Assembly (NCBI GenBank): GCA_034003625.1
Contig: JAVEYG010000017.1
Location: 1 to 64,000, forward strand
Direction: 5' to 3'
DNA length: 64,000 nucleotides
From: GWE2-42-39 sp034003625
GTDB taxonomy: Bacteria > Bacteroidota > Bacteroidia > Bacteroidales > Prolixibacteraceae
A program made the translations under genes and the position numbers. This document shows, piece by piece, positions 8,382 through 16,706 of this stretch (positions within the stretch are counted from its first letter, which is position 1; every line of letters starts with the position of its first letter). The notes beneath the pieces were generated by a model. It was not told the DNA's origin. It saw only the letters and a program-made list of their open reading frames with translations, and did no database searches.

Positions 8382-9623
8382 TTAATCGAAGAACTTATTT
8401 TGGAAGAAGTTTACAGCAATAAATCCGAAAATGCCGGTAAAGGTAACCACCCCAAGATCAGAAATATGTCTGAACGGGTTCACTTTTTTTCTGATCAGGA
8501 GCAATAAATGAACTACAACAAAGATCAGGTTGACGATTATCCAGAGAAATCCGTCCGGTAATTCAATATAAAAATTTGTATACTTGCTGTTCCTGTCGCT
8601 CATTTTTATCTGGATGGGAAAAATAGCCGCGGCAATCTTTCCGGTTGGGCGATCGGCACGTTTCATCCAACTTTCCTCGTAGGTATCAACCTTTTGGTAA
8701 TCCGAGTACCTCAGCACATCAACTGTTATCCGGTCTTCCGACTGTACCGCAACGTGGTAATGAAAAATATCGCCAAAAATACGCAACCCGCAACAGGCGG
8801 GATCAAATCCTTCCACCGGGAGTTTCACAAGTTCATATTCATCCTGTGTAAGGATATAAATCTCATTGCCTTCTGAAAAAAGATAGGCGTAATATTTTTT
8901 GTCTTTCAAATCGACACAGCTGATATACCTGAATTTCAGTCTTTCCGGCAAATTTACTTTTGCAACATACGGATGGCCTTCCATCATTTTCAGGTGAAAA
9001 AGCTGGTCCGACGAATCGACGACCAGGTAGCCTTCGTCGCATGATTTACGGGTAGTTGGCAACCCGGCAACCTGTTTGGCCGGAAATACAAAACCTTTTT
9101 TGTAGAGCGCCGATGAAAACAGGCGGCTTTTTCCTTCGTTTATCTTATTGGTCGAGGCGTCAATAAATTCCATCCGCCAGGTAATCCTGAAAAAATCGTC
9201 AGGCATTTCTATACTGGCCCGTCCCGATTCGGATTCAAACAAGGGGAACAACCGGGGTTGCGGGGCATTCATATCCTCCGGCTGATACCTGAACATCGAC
9301 TTTGTTTTTGCCAGTTCGTGCATGTCCATTGCAACGCCTTTAATCGTGTCGGGCATAGTACATGCTACCAGCAACTGGCGGGTATACATCAACGGGAGTT
9401 TTTGTTCGTATTCTTCCCGGGTATAACTATTTCCACGGGTATCGAAACGTACCAGGCCGCTGTCGCTTTTGCACTGTATCATAAAATCGTCGTCGGTACA
9501 ACTGTACATGACGAAAGGCACATTGACCGGCTCATCGAAAGCCATCCAGTAAATCTGGGGCAACACAATGGCGCTTGTTACCATGGCCACCAGCACCAAA
9601 ATATATCTGCTTGTCCGTTCCAT
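8382..9623 (-). CDS. DUF4857 domain-containing membrane protein
   Basis: The protein has one N-terminal membrane segment (about residues 9-27), a large extracytoplasmic middle part, and two C-terminal membrane segments (about 357-377 and 393-408). This matches the DUF4857 proteins found in Bacteroidota beside an ABC ATPase and permease. Its start overlaps the permease stop as TAATG, so the two are translationally coupled. As last gene of the minus-strand operon it probably forms a membrane subunit or accessory of that ABC system. No catalytic motif is visible and the function is unknown. Confidence 0.8.
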   Translation of the reverse strand: MERTSRYILVLVAMVTSAIVLPQIYWMAFDEPVNVPFVMYSCTDDDFMIQCKSDSGLVRFDTRGNSYTREEYEQKLPLMYTRQLLVACTMPDTIKGVAMDMHELAKTKSMFRYQPEDMNAPQPRLFPLFESESGRASIEMPDDFFRITWRMEFIDASTNKINEGKSRLFSSALYKKGFVFPAKQVAGLPTTRKSCDEGYLVVDSSDQLFHLKMMEGHPYVAKVNLPERLKFRYISCVDLKDKKYYAYLFSEGNEIYILTQDEYELVKLPVEGFDPACCGLRIFGDIFHYHVAVQSEDRITVDVLRYSDYQKVDTYEESWMKRADRPTGKIAAAIFPIQIKMSDRNSKYTNFYIELPDGFLWIIVNLIFVVVHLLLLIRKKVNPFRHISDLGVVTFTGIFGFIAVNFFQNKFFD

Positions 9624-10294
9624 TACATTTCCCCCTTTCTAAAACGATATGCCGGAAAAATCAGGGCAATACTCAAACATGCCGTCAACACAAACAGGAC
9701 CAGGTTTGCCGGTCCGTAGCCTGCCGTTACCGACGATTTCAAATACACCGTCATAAAAAATCCTCCGGTAAGCGAATAATAAATACGGTATCTCCAGATG
9801 GTTTCCAGGACAACCAGCGCAACTAAAAAATAAGCGGCAAACCCGGACAGGAACCAGGGGAAAACGGAGACCAGTGCCCCGATCACCATTTCCGAAACAA
9901 AAAATAATTGGCTCAATCCGAAAAAAGCCCCGAAAATCAACAGGTATGCTGCAAGTAAACTTCCGGCGCCGAACGCATGCATCATCAGCAATACCTTATT
10001 TTCTTTTAACGGAAGATGGAAGGTTAATTTAATGCGTTTGTTAATTGTTTCAGGAAAATACTGGGCGATACCAATCACCAGCCCGCCGGCCAACGGTAAA
10101 AACCGGACATGCCCGAAATACTGGAATCCCTGAAACAGAATGGCATACCAATAATTCTTAGCTTCCATAAAAGCAATATCGTACTGTACTTTCAGGAAAA
10201 TATACCCGACACCGGCCATTCCTAAAGCCGTAAACCCGGCCAGGAACCAGCGTATTTTCAACCACTCCTTATAAATCACTGATTTCCACATCAT
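9623..10294 (-). CDS. ABC transporter permease-like membrane protein
   Basis: A 223-residue hydrophobic protein with about six predicted membrane segments and no soluble domain of note. It begins with WKSVIYKEWLKIRWF, a start typical of ABC-2-type permeases. It sits directly after the ATPase gene (1-base gap) and overlaps the DUF4857 start, so ATPase, permease and DUF4857 protein are probably made together as one complex. Substrate and direction of transport are unknown. Confidence 0.78.
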   Translation of the reverse strand: MMWKSVIYKEWLKIRWFLAGFTALGMAGVGYIFLKVQYDIAFMEAKNYWYAILFQGFQYFGHVRFLPLAGGLVIGIAQYFPETINKRIKLTFHLPLKENKVLLMMHAFGAGSLLAAYLLIFGAFFGLSQLFFVSEMVIGALVSVFPWFLSGFAAYFLVALVVLETIWRYRIYYSLTGGFFMTVYLKSSVTAGYGPANLVLFVLTACLSIALIFPAYRFRKGEM

Positions 10295-10295
10295 C

Positions 10296-11183
10296 CTAAT
10301 ATTTTCCGGTTAAACCAATAAACGCATCTTCCAATCCCATTTGCACCTGGGTGAAATTTTTATGAGCAACATCCTTCCCGTCAAGAAAATTCCGTATAAA
10401 ACCTTCCGGTTCATATGTATACAACTCAATCTTATTTTTCACTTTTTCGAGGTTCACTATAAATTTTTCGTTCTTCAATCCCGACATATCCGTTTCTGAT
10501 TCAAAAACGAACTGCTTAAATGTGGACATAAACTCATTCACGGGACACTGGGCCAATACCCGGTTATAGTCCATAATCAGTACATCGTCGATCAAACGTT
10601 CCATATCCTGAATGATATGCGAGGTAGTGAAAATGGTTTTGTTCTCGGCCCTGGCATATTCGCGCAGATAGTCGATAAACAGGCGCCGGTACCCGGGATC
10701 GAGCCCCATCGAAAAATCGTCGAGTATCAGCAGGTCGGGATCCTGCGCCAGGATCAGGCCCAGCGCCACCTGCGAACGTTGGCCACACGACATGGCCGAT
10801 ATTTTCTGGTTCGGCGCCACCTTCAGTTTCGACATCAGTTCCCAGTATGGGGCCGGTTTCCAGTTAGGGTAAAATCCCGAATAAAATTTTTCGATCTGAT
10901 GGATATTCATAAACGAATACTGAATATGCCCCTCTATCAGGAAGCCGATCCTTGCTTTCGTTTCCGGTGAAAGATGCTGTGAATTTTCACCGTAAATAAG
11001 GCATTCGCCGCTGCGGGGCTGAAGAAAACCATTCAGTATATTGATGGTTGTTGTTTTCCCTGTGCCATTTTTACCCAGCAATCCTAAGATACTCCCCTCC
11101 CTGACATGAATGTTCAGGTTCTCGTATACCAGCTTCCTGCCGTAGTAATGAGTCAGGTTGTTACACTCGATCACGTTGCTCAT
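10296..11183 (-). CDS. ABC transporter ATP-binding protein
   Basis: The ATPase carries Walker A (LLGKNGTGKTTTIN), Walker B (LLILDDFSMGLDP) and the switch His (TTSHIIQD). The signature is MSCGQRSQ rather than LSGGQ, a departure also seen in other exporter-type ATPases. The N-terminus MSNVIECNNLTHYYG fits the family, so I chose the ATG at 11183 over a longer frame beginning at 11255. The gene follows the DUF6850 gene by 8 bases. It energises the adjacent permease; the cargo is not evident. Confidence 0.9.
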   Translation of the reverse strand: MSNVIECNNLTHYYGRKLVYENLNIHVREGSILGLLGKNGTGKTTTINILNGFLQPRSGECLIYGENSQHLSPETKARIGFLIEGHIQYSFMNIHQIEKFYSGFYPNWKPAPYWELMSKLKVAPNQKISAMSCGQRSQVALGLILAQDPDLLILDDFSMGLDPGYRRLFIDYLREYARAENKTIFTTSHIIQDMERLIDDVLIMDYNRVLAQCPVNEFMSTFKQFVFESETDMSGLKNEKFIVNLEKVKNKIELYTYEPEGFIRNFLDGKDVAHKNFTQVQMGLEDAFIGLTGKY

Positions 11184-11191
11184 ACAAATTG

Positions 11192-12745
11192 TTAAAAAAT
11201 TATACCTGCGGTGAAATTCAACACCGTGCGGTTGTTCCCTGCAGTTGAATGCCACCAGTTGAAATCGGTTTTAATGAAATACATATTGACTATTTTCTTT
11301 ACAGGAATTTCGTAAGCCAGAGAGGTTCCCGGAATAAAAAAATCACTTGTCCGGTAGTTAAATTCAGGAACATAAATTTTTTGCACCAAAGGGTCTGAAA
11401 AATCAAGATTTTGCCCTGCTTTCAGGTTCAGCTGACAGCTAAACCGTAATTCTGCAGAAAGGTTTGCCTTTTTTGCATTGAACCGTTTCAGCCACGATGC
11501 AGACAATTTCAGATTTGAATAATCCTGGTTAAAGTCAGGTAAATAATACTTTTCCCCGAAATCCGTATAGTTCAATCCCGCGGTCAGCAGTGAACTTATC
11601 CGGTCTTCCCCATTCTTGTTTATCAGCCGGTAAATCAATTCTGCATGCGTGCATACGGAATAGTACTTCTGGTTTTCGGCGTATGTAATCCAGCGTTCCA
11701 GATCGGTTGGCCCTACCTTTTCCAAACGTTGGACATATTCCGTTCCCAGCCGGCTTTCGATTTGCAGAGAGGCTTCTGCCTGATGAGTTTTTCTTCCTTC
11801 AACGAATGTGGCCACATCGGCAATGTTCCAGTTAATGCCATCTATTTTTGCATCGTTCTTTACGTACGACCAGTTGGCATTTCCCCCGGCCCGTCCGTCG
11901 TCAACCCTTTGCCGGAGGTAGTCGAAGCGGGTGTGCAGCAAGTTGGAAAAATCTCCGGAGGCAAAATCCACTTGTACCCCACACCCCATCTGATGTTGCT
12001 GGTACAAACGATAAAATGAACCGGCCTGATGGTATATAAAATTGCCCAATCCATGCATCATAAACATTGTATGCTGCTTGTTTTTCTCTACCACCCCTAC
12101 TTCCATATCCTCATTATAATATTCATAATCCAGATTTGCCCCGAATTTATAATTACCTGATCTCCAAATAAAACCAGGTGAAACATTCATCCGGAGTATT
12201 TTATTTTCCGATCTGGGGTCGCGATCCTGCACGGCAACACCAACCTCATAACCGAAGTTTACACCCCAGCTCAACCGATCTGTCAAAGGAGAAGAAACCA
12301 TCCCTTTCAGGGCAATGAATTCCCGATCGCAGGTATCATTCCCGATCGTATCAGCCATTAAGTATGGATAATTCGTCAGAGGGCTGTTCAGGTTACTGAA
12401 ATTCAGTTCTTTTTCAAAACCTCTCCAGTAATTCAGCGATCCGTAAAGATATGTTTTATTAATTTTCTGAAAACTTTGGAAACTAAGGGTATAATCCTGG
12501 ATTTCCCCACCTTCAAGAACCGAATGAAAACCGCCCTTGTTCAAACCGAACCCGAGTTTCAACTCAGCCGGAAATAAGTCGGGTATATACGACAAACCTG
12601 CGGCATTACCCGATCCGAGCCAGGGAGCGCTGAGCTCAACCTGCCGAAACGAATACAAATCATATTGTTTCGGCACTGCCAGGCCGGACACATTTCCCCA
12701 AAACCCAATACACAGGAAAAAGATGGCTATCCTATTAATTATCAT
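11192..12745 (-). CDS. DUF6850-type outer-membrane beta-barrel protein
   Basis: A signal peptide (MIINRIAIFFLCIGFWG) is followed by about 500 residues rich in alternating aromatic and polar residues, ending in a terminal Phe (TAGIIF) as in outer-membrane barrels. Length and neighbours match the DUF6850 barrel family. The ATG at 12745 gives the best signal peptide and overlaps the DUF4876 gene by 11 bases; an ATG at 12769 is also open. It may be an outer-membrane channel or scaffold for the neighbouring TonB receptor and lipoprotein. Its function is not known. Confidence 0.75.
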   Translation of the reverse strand: MIINRIAIFFLCIGFWGNVSGLAVPKQYDLYSFRQVELSAPWLGSGNAAGLSYIPDLFPAELKLGFGLNKGGFHSVLEGGEIQDYTLSFQSFQKINKTYLYGSLNYWRGFEKELNFSNLNSPLTNYPYLMADTIGNDTCDREFIALKGMVSSPLTDRLSWGVNFGYEVGVAVQDRDPRSENKILRMNVSPGFIWRSGNYKFGANLDYEYYNEDMEVGVVEKNKQHTMFMMHGLGNFIYHQAGSFYRLYQQHQMGCGVQVDFASGDFSNLLHTRFDYLRQRVDDGRAGGNANWSYVKNDAKIDGINWNIADVATFVEGRKTHQAEASLQIESRLGTEYVQRLEKVGPTDLERWITYAENQKYYSVCTHAELIYRLINKNGEDRISSLLTAGLNYTDFGEKYYLPDFNQDYSNLKLSASWLKRFNAKKANLSAELRFSCQLNLKAGQNLDFSDPLVQKIYVPEFNYRTSDFFIPGTSLAYEIPVKKIVNMYFIKTDFNWWHSTAGNNRTVLNFTAGIIF

Positions 12746-13919
12746 AAATTTTCGGCTTTGGTTCCACATCTTTTAAAAAATCTTCAGTCGAATTATTTGT
12801 ATCCTGGTATACGGCCCGTCCGTTTACAATTTCTTTGATTTTCCGGCGGATACATTTCCCGGAGAAGGATCCGGAGACAATGTATGTGTAGCCGGCATCC
12901 AGATTGACCGGAAAGCGCTTGTAGACGGCATGTGCCTCGTCCCAGGTAACTTCTACCGCGTCGAGAATATATTTGGTTGCAACTTTCATATAATAACGGG
13001 TACCCGGACCCGAAACCGTCTCCTTGGAAACCAAGTGCCGGTTGATGTATGCGGTCCTTTCCTCCGGTGTCTCTCCGGGAATTTTTGCAATCGCTAACGC
13101 ACTGCCCCCAGTCACATGAAAACTGACATCATTTCCCCGAAATACAAACAAATCTTCAATCAGATTGGGTATGGTCGGTGAGTCAATATCTTTATTCGTA
13201 TCCGAATAAACATAAAACTCGAAATCGGCATTTCCCAGGTTTACCGGCGACAATGGATTTCCGTTGGGATCATCCTTGTGGTTGATCCCGTCGCAAGCCA
13301 GCACAATGCTTTTCCCCGGTCCGACCGGAACCTGGGCCCCATTGCCGGGAATGGTCCAAACCATTTTGACCACGATGGTATCGTTTATATTTTTCCAGAA
13401 ATTATCCCCGGTAGCATACGATTCGTGTTCCAGTACCGAGAGCCCGTCGGCATATTGCAGTTCGCCGGTGTTGTTAAAAATCTCGACATACTGGTCTGAA
13501 GGATATGTTTTCCCTCCCGGGGTACGGCTCCCGCTGTAATAAAATTCCCTGATTACAAAGGCATTGGTGCTGCTCCCTTCCACCCGGATAAGTGCAGATA
13601 CGGCATCAAAAACAGCAATGTCTTTTAACCCGTTATAATGAACCATAACTCCCCCCACGCGAAAGGAATGGATGACTGTAATACTGTAAAAACCAGGTTC
13701 TATCGAAAGGAACCGGACTTTTCCTTCCCAATCGGTCGTCAATTCAAGGGTATAACTTTTCAACTGGTTAAAAAGGCTTACTCTCGCCCCGGCTTTTCCT
13801 TCTTCCGGAATATTTTCTCCAAAATCAACCAGAATATCGACTGGATACCCTTGGTAATCGGGTTCCTGAATGCAGGAAGCGGACAACAATAACAGGGAAA
13901 AAAACAACAGGCCTCTCAT
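12735..13919 (-). CDS. DUF4876 lipoprotein
   Basis: The N-terminus MRGLLFFSLLLLSASC ends in a lipobox, so the mature protein is lipidated at Cys16. A beta-sandwich region (about 25-115) resembling carboxypeptidase regulatory domains is followed by a lamin-tail-like part with FYYSGSRTPGGKTYPSDQYV, the hallmark of DUF4876 proteins. It starts 2 bases after the TonB receptor stop and overlaps the barrel gene after it, so it is almost certainly made with them. It is likely a surface or periplasm-facing partner of the receptor; ligand unknown. Confidence 0.82.
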   Translation of the reverse strand: MRGLLFFSLLLLSASCIQEPDYQGYPVDILVDFGENIPEEGKAGARVSLFNQLKSYTLELTTDWEGKVRFLSIEPGFYSITVIHSFRVGGVMVHYNGLKDIAVFDAVSALIRVEGSSTNAFVIREFYYSGSRTPGGKTYPSDQYVEIFNNTGELQYADGLSVLEHESYATGDNFWKNINDTIVVKMVWTIPGNGAQVPVGPGKSIVLACDGINHKDDPNGNPLSPVNLGNADFEFYVYSDTNKDIDSPTIPNLIEDLFVFRGNDVSFHVTGGSALAIAKIPGETPEERTAYINRHLVSKETVSGPGTRYYMKVATKYILDAVEVTWDEAHAVYKRFPVNLDAGYTYIVSGSFSGKCIRRKIKEIVNGRAVYQDTNNSTEDFLKDVEPKPKIYDN

Positions 13920-13921
13920 CG

Positions 13922-16651
13922 CTATAACATTAATTTAAGCTCTGCGCCAAAATAAACTTCAGGGTTTCTCCGGAGAAAAACACCCGACTGCTTGTATTGG
14001 TACATCGGACGATAATTCAAAAAGTTATTCACATAAAAACTGAATTTCACCTTGTCATTCAGTTCTTTCGACAGACGAAAATTCATCAACAGCAATGGCG
14101 GCATGATTTCTTTTTTGTAATAATTTTCACTCCGTTGATTGACAAAACGGATGTAATCCGGGTCTGTCCTCATTTCGGTGGAAAATGTTTTAGTACTTCC
14201 GTCAGCATAAACAAGGTACATAGGCACTTCGTCGTAAAGTGGATAATAATATTTGTCGTACCAGATCATCTGGGCGGTTGTCGACAGGACGAGGCGCAAA
14301 CGGGGAACCTGGGTCACCATGCGCAGGCTGGTGTTCAGCCGGTCGCTGATTTTACTTTTCCCTGCCGGATAAATGCCCACATACGGATAAGTAACAGCCG
14401 TATTGGTAGGTTGAAACTGCACCGGCACAGTGCTGCTTATTTGCCCTGTGTGCAACCAGGCGCCATCCAGTGAGAAAGAAGTATAAACAGCTTTTATCCT
14501 TCCAAAATCAACATTGAATTCAATGCCCGATTTTGTGAGTTCCTGGTTATTAACTGGTTTAAAATAGCTGTCAACAGCCAATACCTGTGTTTTTGGAAGC
14601 GCCAGGGGGTCGGGCTTAGTACCCGGAACAACACCGTCGGTTTGATACTTATAATAGGGAAGAAACAGATATTCAGAAGCAAAACTGAAGCCATTGGTAA
14701 GCGTTTCGTTGAAATACGTGATGTTACCCGAAATCGTTTTGACTTTAAACTCCAGGCCGGTTTCAATTTTCAGATTTCCTGAAGGTTTCAGGTCAGGGTT
14801 CCGGGTTTCATAAATCCGGGTATCGATCACCGAAAGGTCCAACTCCGGATTACCTGTATAATAGTTCAGCGCACTCAGGTCGAAATAGGCCTTATCGGGA
14901 TACAGATAGTACAACGATGGCGATTTATATGTTTTGCCTATCCCGAAATGAACAGCCAGTTTATCAAAGATCTTACTGTTGTTTCCGGAAAGAAAACGGT
15001 ACTGTGCATTCATACGAGGTTCGGGGAAAAAGCCCAGTTCGCTGCCGAACAAACCGTTCATCTGAAAATTATTGATCCTCAGGCCGGCCTGTATATCCAG
15101 AAATGTCTTCCCCAAAATAAGAAACAATTTGTCTTCAAGGTAAACCGAATAATTCCGGAGAGCCGGTATGTCTTTGTATTTTCTTGGGCGGGAGGTGTAA
15201 CTACTGATAAACGGGGGATTGGTTATATCGTACAACTGACCTTCCCCGTAATTGGCATTGCACCGGTACTCAAACCCGTAAAGTATCTTGTTCGTGGCCC
15301 CGTTGTACAAATTACAGAACTTACTGGCTGTTAACTGAAATGATACGGTAACCGGTTTCCCGTCGATGGTATAGCCCGTAAACTGCTCGGCAGGCAGGAA
15401 AATACCAAAATTCTCGCCTTCTGTCAATGATGTAGAAATCACCTGAAGGCCACCGGCGGTTGTGCGGTATTTCTCTTCCCTGCTCATCTGATGGGTATAC
15501 GAAATTGAAGACGAATAATCAAGGTTGGTACACCACTTCAGCCCGGGGAACCATTTGCCATACGTATTCAGGCGTATCCCGCGGCCTTTCGACCACATTT
15601 TTTCCTCTGCGACCATCGCATCCGGATCAGTCTTCTTCTCATCAATCGTTTCGTAATAACTCATTCTTGCATTAAAAGTCAGGGGAAGCCGTTGCGGGTC
15701 GAATACTTTGGAAAAACCAACATCTGCGGTCAGACGGTTAAACCCTTCGTATTTACTGCGTAAATCGGAAAACGATTGCAGATAATCGAAGTTAAAATTG
15801 AGTGAACTGCGGGCCGGCTTCAGGTTAATCCCTTTCCCTACCGCTACCTGTTTGATTCTCGGATCGGTCTTCAGCCTGACTTCTATGGGGGTGTACCCGG
15901 CCTTCGTTTTAACAACCACTGCACCAGCTGTAAGATCGCCGTATGCTACCGAAGGAATTCCCCTGATCACTTCAAGCGATTCGATATGATCCGTTGAGAT
16001 TTGCCTCAGGTCGATTCCGCTACCGGCAACCGTGCTGAAATTGTCATCCGGTTTTGCAGTGGAGAAGGTTTGCAGGTTCGCATCATTTGAAACCGGGGCA
16101 CCATCGATCCAAATAGCAGTTCCCATGGCGCTGTTGTCGTTGATACCGATTTCACGGATCGAGATTTTCTGTGCCGAACTTAAATCAGGGTTCGATGAAA
16201 TATTTCCCGGTAACAGTTGCATCACATCGGCCAGGCTGGTAGGCTGTACATGTTCAATGGCGGCATTCCCAATTGTTGAAGAGGTAGTGATCCCGCTTCC
16301 TTTTTTCGCAAGCACGGTTACTTCCACCATGTCGAATGAAACCGGGACCAACTGAATATCAAGTTCTTTATCCTGAAAATCCATGTATTGAAAAACGAAG
16401 GAACAAGTTTCAAATCCCAGGCATTGTATTTCGACAGTAAAATAAGACAGGCTTGCCGCGTTGAAAATAAACCGTCCGTTTTCATCCGAAGTAGCCCAGC
16501 TATCTGTCTCCTTCACATGAATGGTGGCAAAACCAACCGGTTCACCCGTTTTCTTGCTGACCACTTTCCCTTTTACCAATCCAGAAAACTGCGCAAACAC
16601 AGTTACAGAAAAAACAAACAGGAACAAGGAAATAACAATTCTTTTGCACAT
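13922..16651 (-). CDS. TonB-dependent receptor with carboxypeptidase-regulatory N-domain
   Basis: The order is signal peptide (ends about residue 20, VFAQ), a CarboxypepD_reg-like domain (about 25-110), a plug domain (about 130-250, containing GTAIWIDGAPV and LEVIRGIPSVAYGD), then a long barrel. It imports an unknown ligand through the outer membrane using TonB energy. The absence of a SusD partner separates it from glycan systems. It lies second in the operon, followed within 2 bases by the DUF4876 lipoprotein. Confidence 0.88.
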   Translation of the reverse strand: MCKRIVISLFLFVFSVTVFAQFSGLVKGKVVSKKTGEPVGFATIHVKETDSWATSDENGRFIFNAASLSYFTVEIQCLGFETCSFVFQYMDFQDKELDIQLVPVSFDMVEVTVLAKKGSGITTSSTIGNAAIEHVQPTSLADVMQLLPGNISSNPDLSSAQKISIREIGINDNSAMGTAIWIDGAPVSNDANLQTFSTAKPDDNFSTVAGSGIDLRQISTDHIESLEVIRGIPSVAYGDLTAGAVVVKTKAGYTPIEVRLKTDPRIKQVAVGKGINLKPARSSLNFNFDYLQSFSDLRSKYEGFNRLTADVGFSKVFDPQRLPLTFNARMSYYETIDEKKTDPDAMVAEEKMWSKGRGIRLNTYGKWFPGLKWCTNLDYSSSISYTHQMSREEKYRTTAGGLQVISTSLTEGENFGIFLPAEQFTGYTIDGKPVTVSFQLTASKFCNLYNGATNKILYGFEYRCNANYGEGQLYDITNPPFISSYTSRPRKYKDIPALRNYSVYLEDKLFLILGKTFLDIQAGLRINNFQMNGLFGSELGFFPEPRMNAQYRFLSGNNSKIFDKLAVHFGIGKTYKSPSLYYLYPDKAYFDLSALNYYTGNPELDLSVIDTRIYETRNPDLKPSGNLKIETGLEFKVKTISGNITYFNETLTNGFSFASEYLFLPYYKYQTDGVVPGTKPDPLALPKTQVLAVDSYFKPVNNQELTKSGIEFNVDFGRIKAVYTSFSLDGAWLHTGQISSTVPVQFQPTNTAVTYPYVGIYPAGKSKISDRLNTSLRMVTQVPRLRLVLSTTAQMIWYDKYYYPLYDEVPMYLVYADGSTKTFSTEMRTDPDYIRFVNQRSENYYKKEIMPPLLLMNFRLSKELNDKVKFSFYVNNFLNYRPMYQYKQSGVFLRRNPEVYFGAELKLML

Positions 16652-16706
16652 AGAGGAAATATTGCCGTTTTAAAATTTTAATTTTTTGGACAACCTCTTT
16701 CTGGAC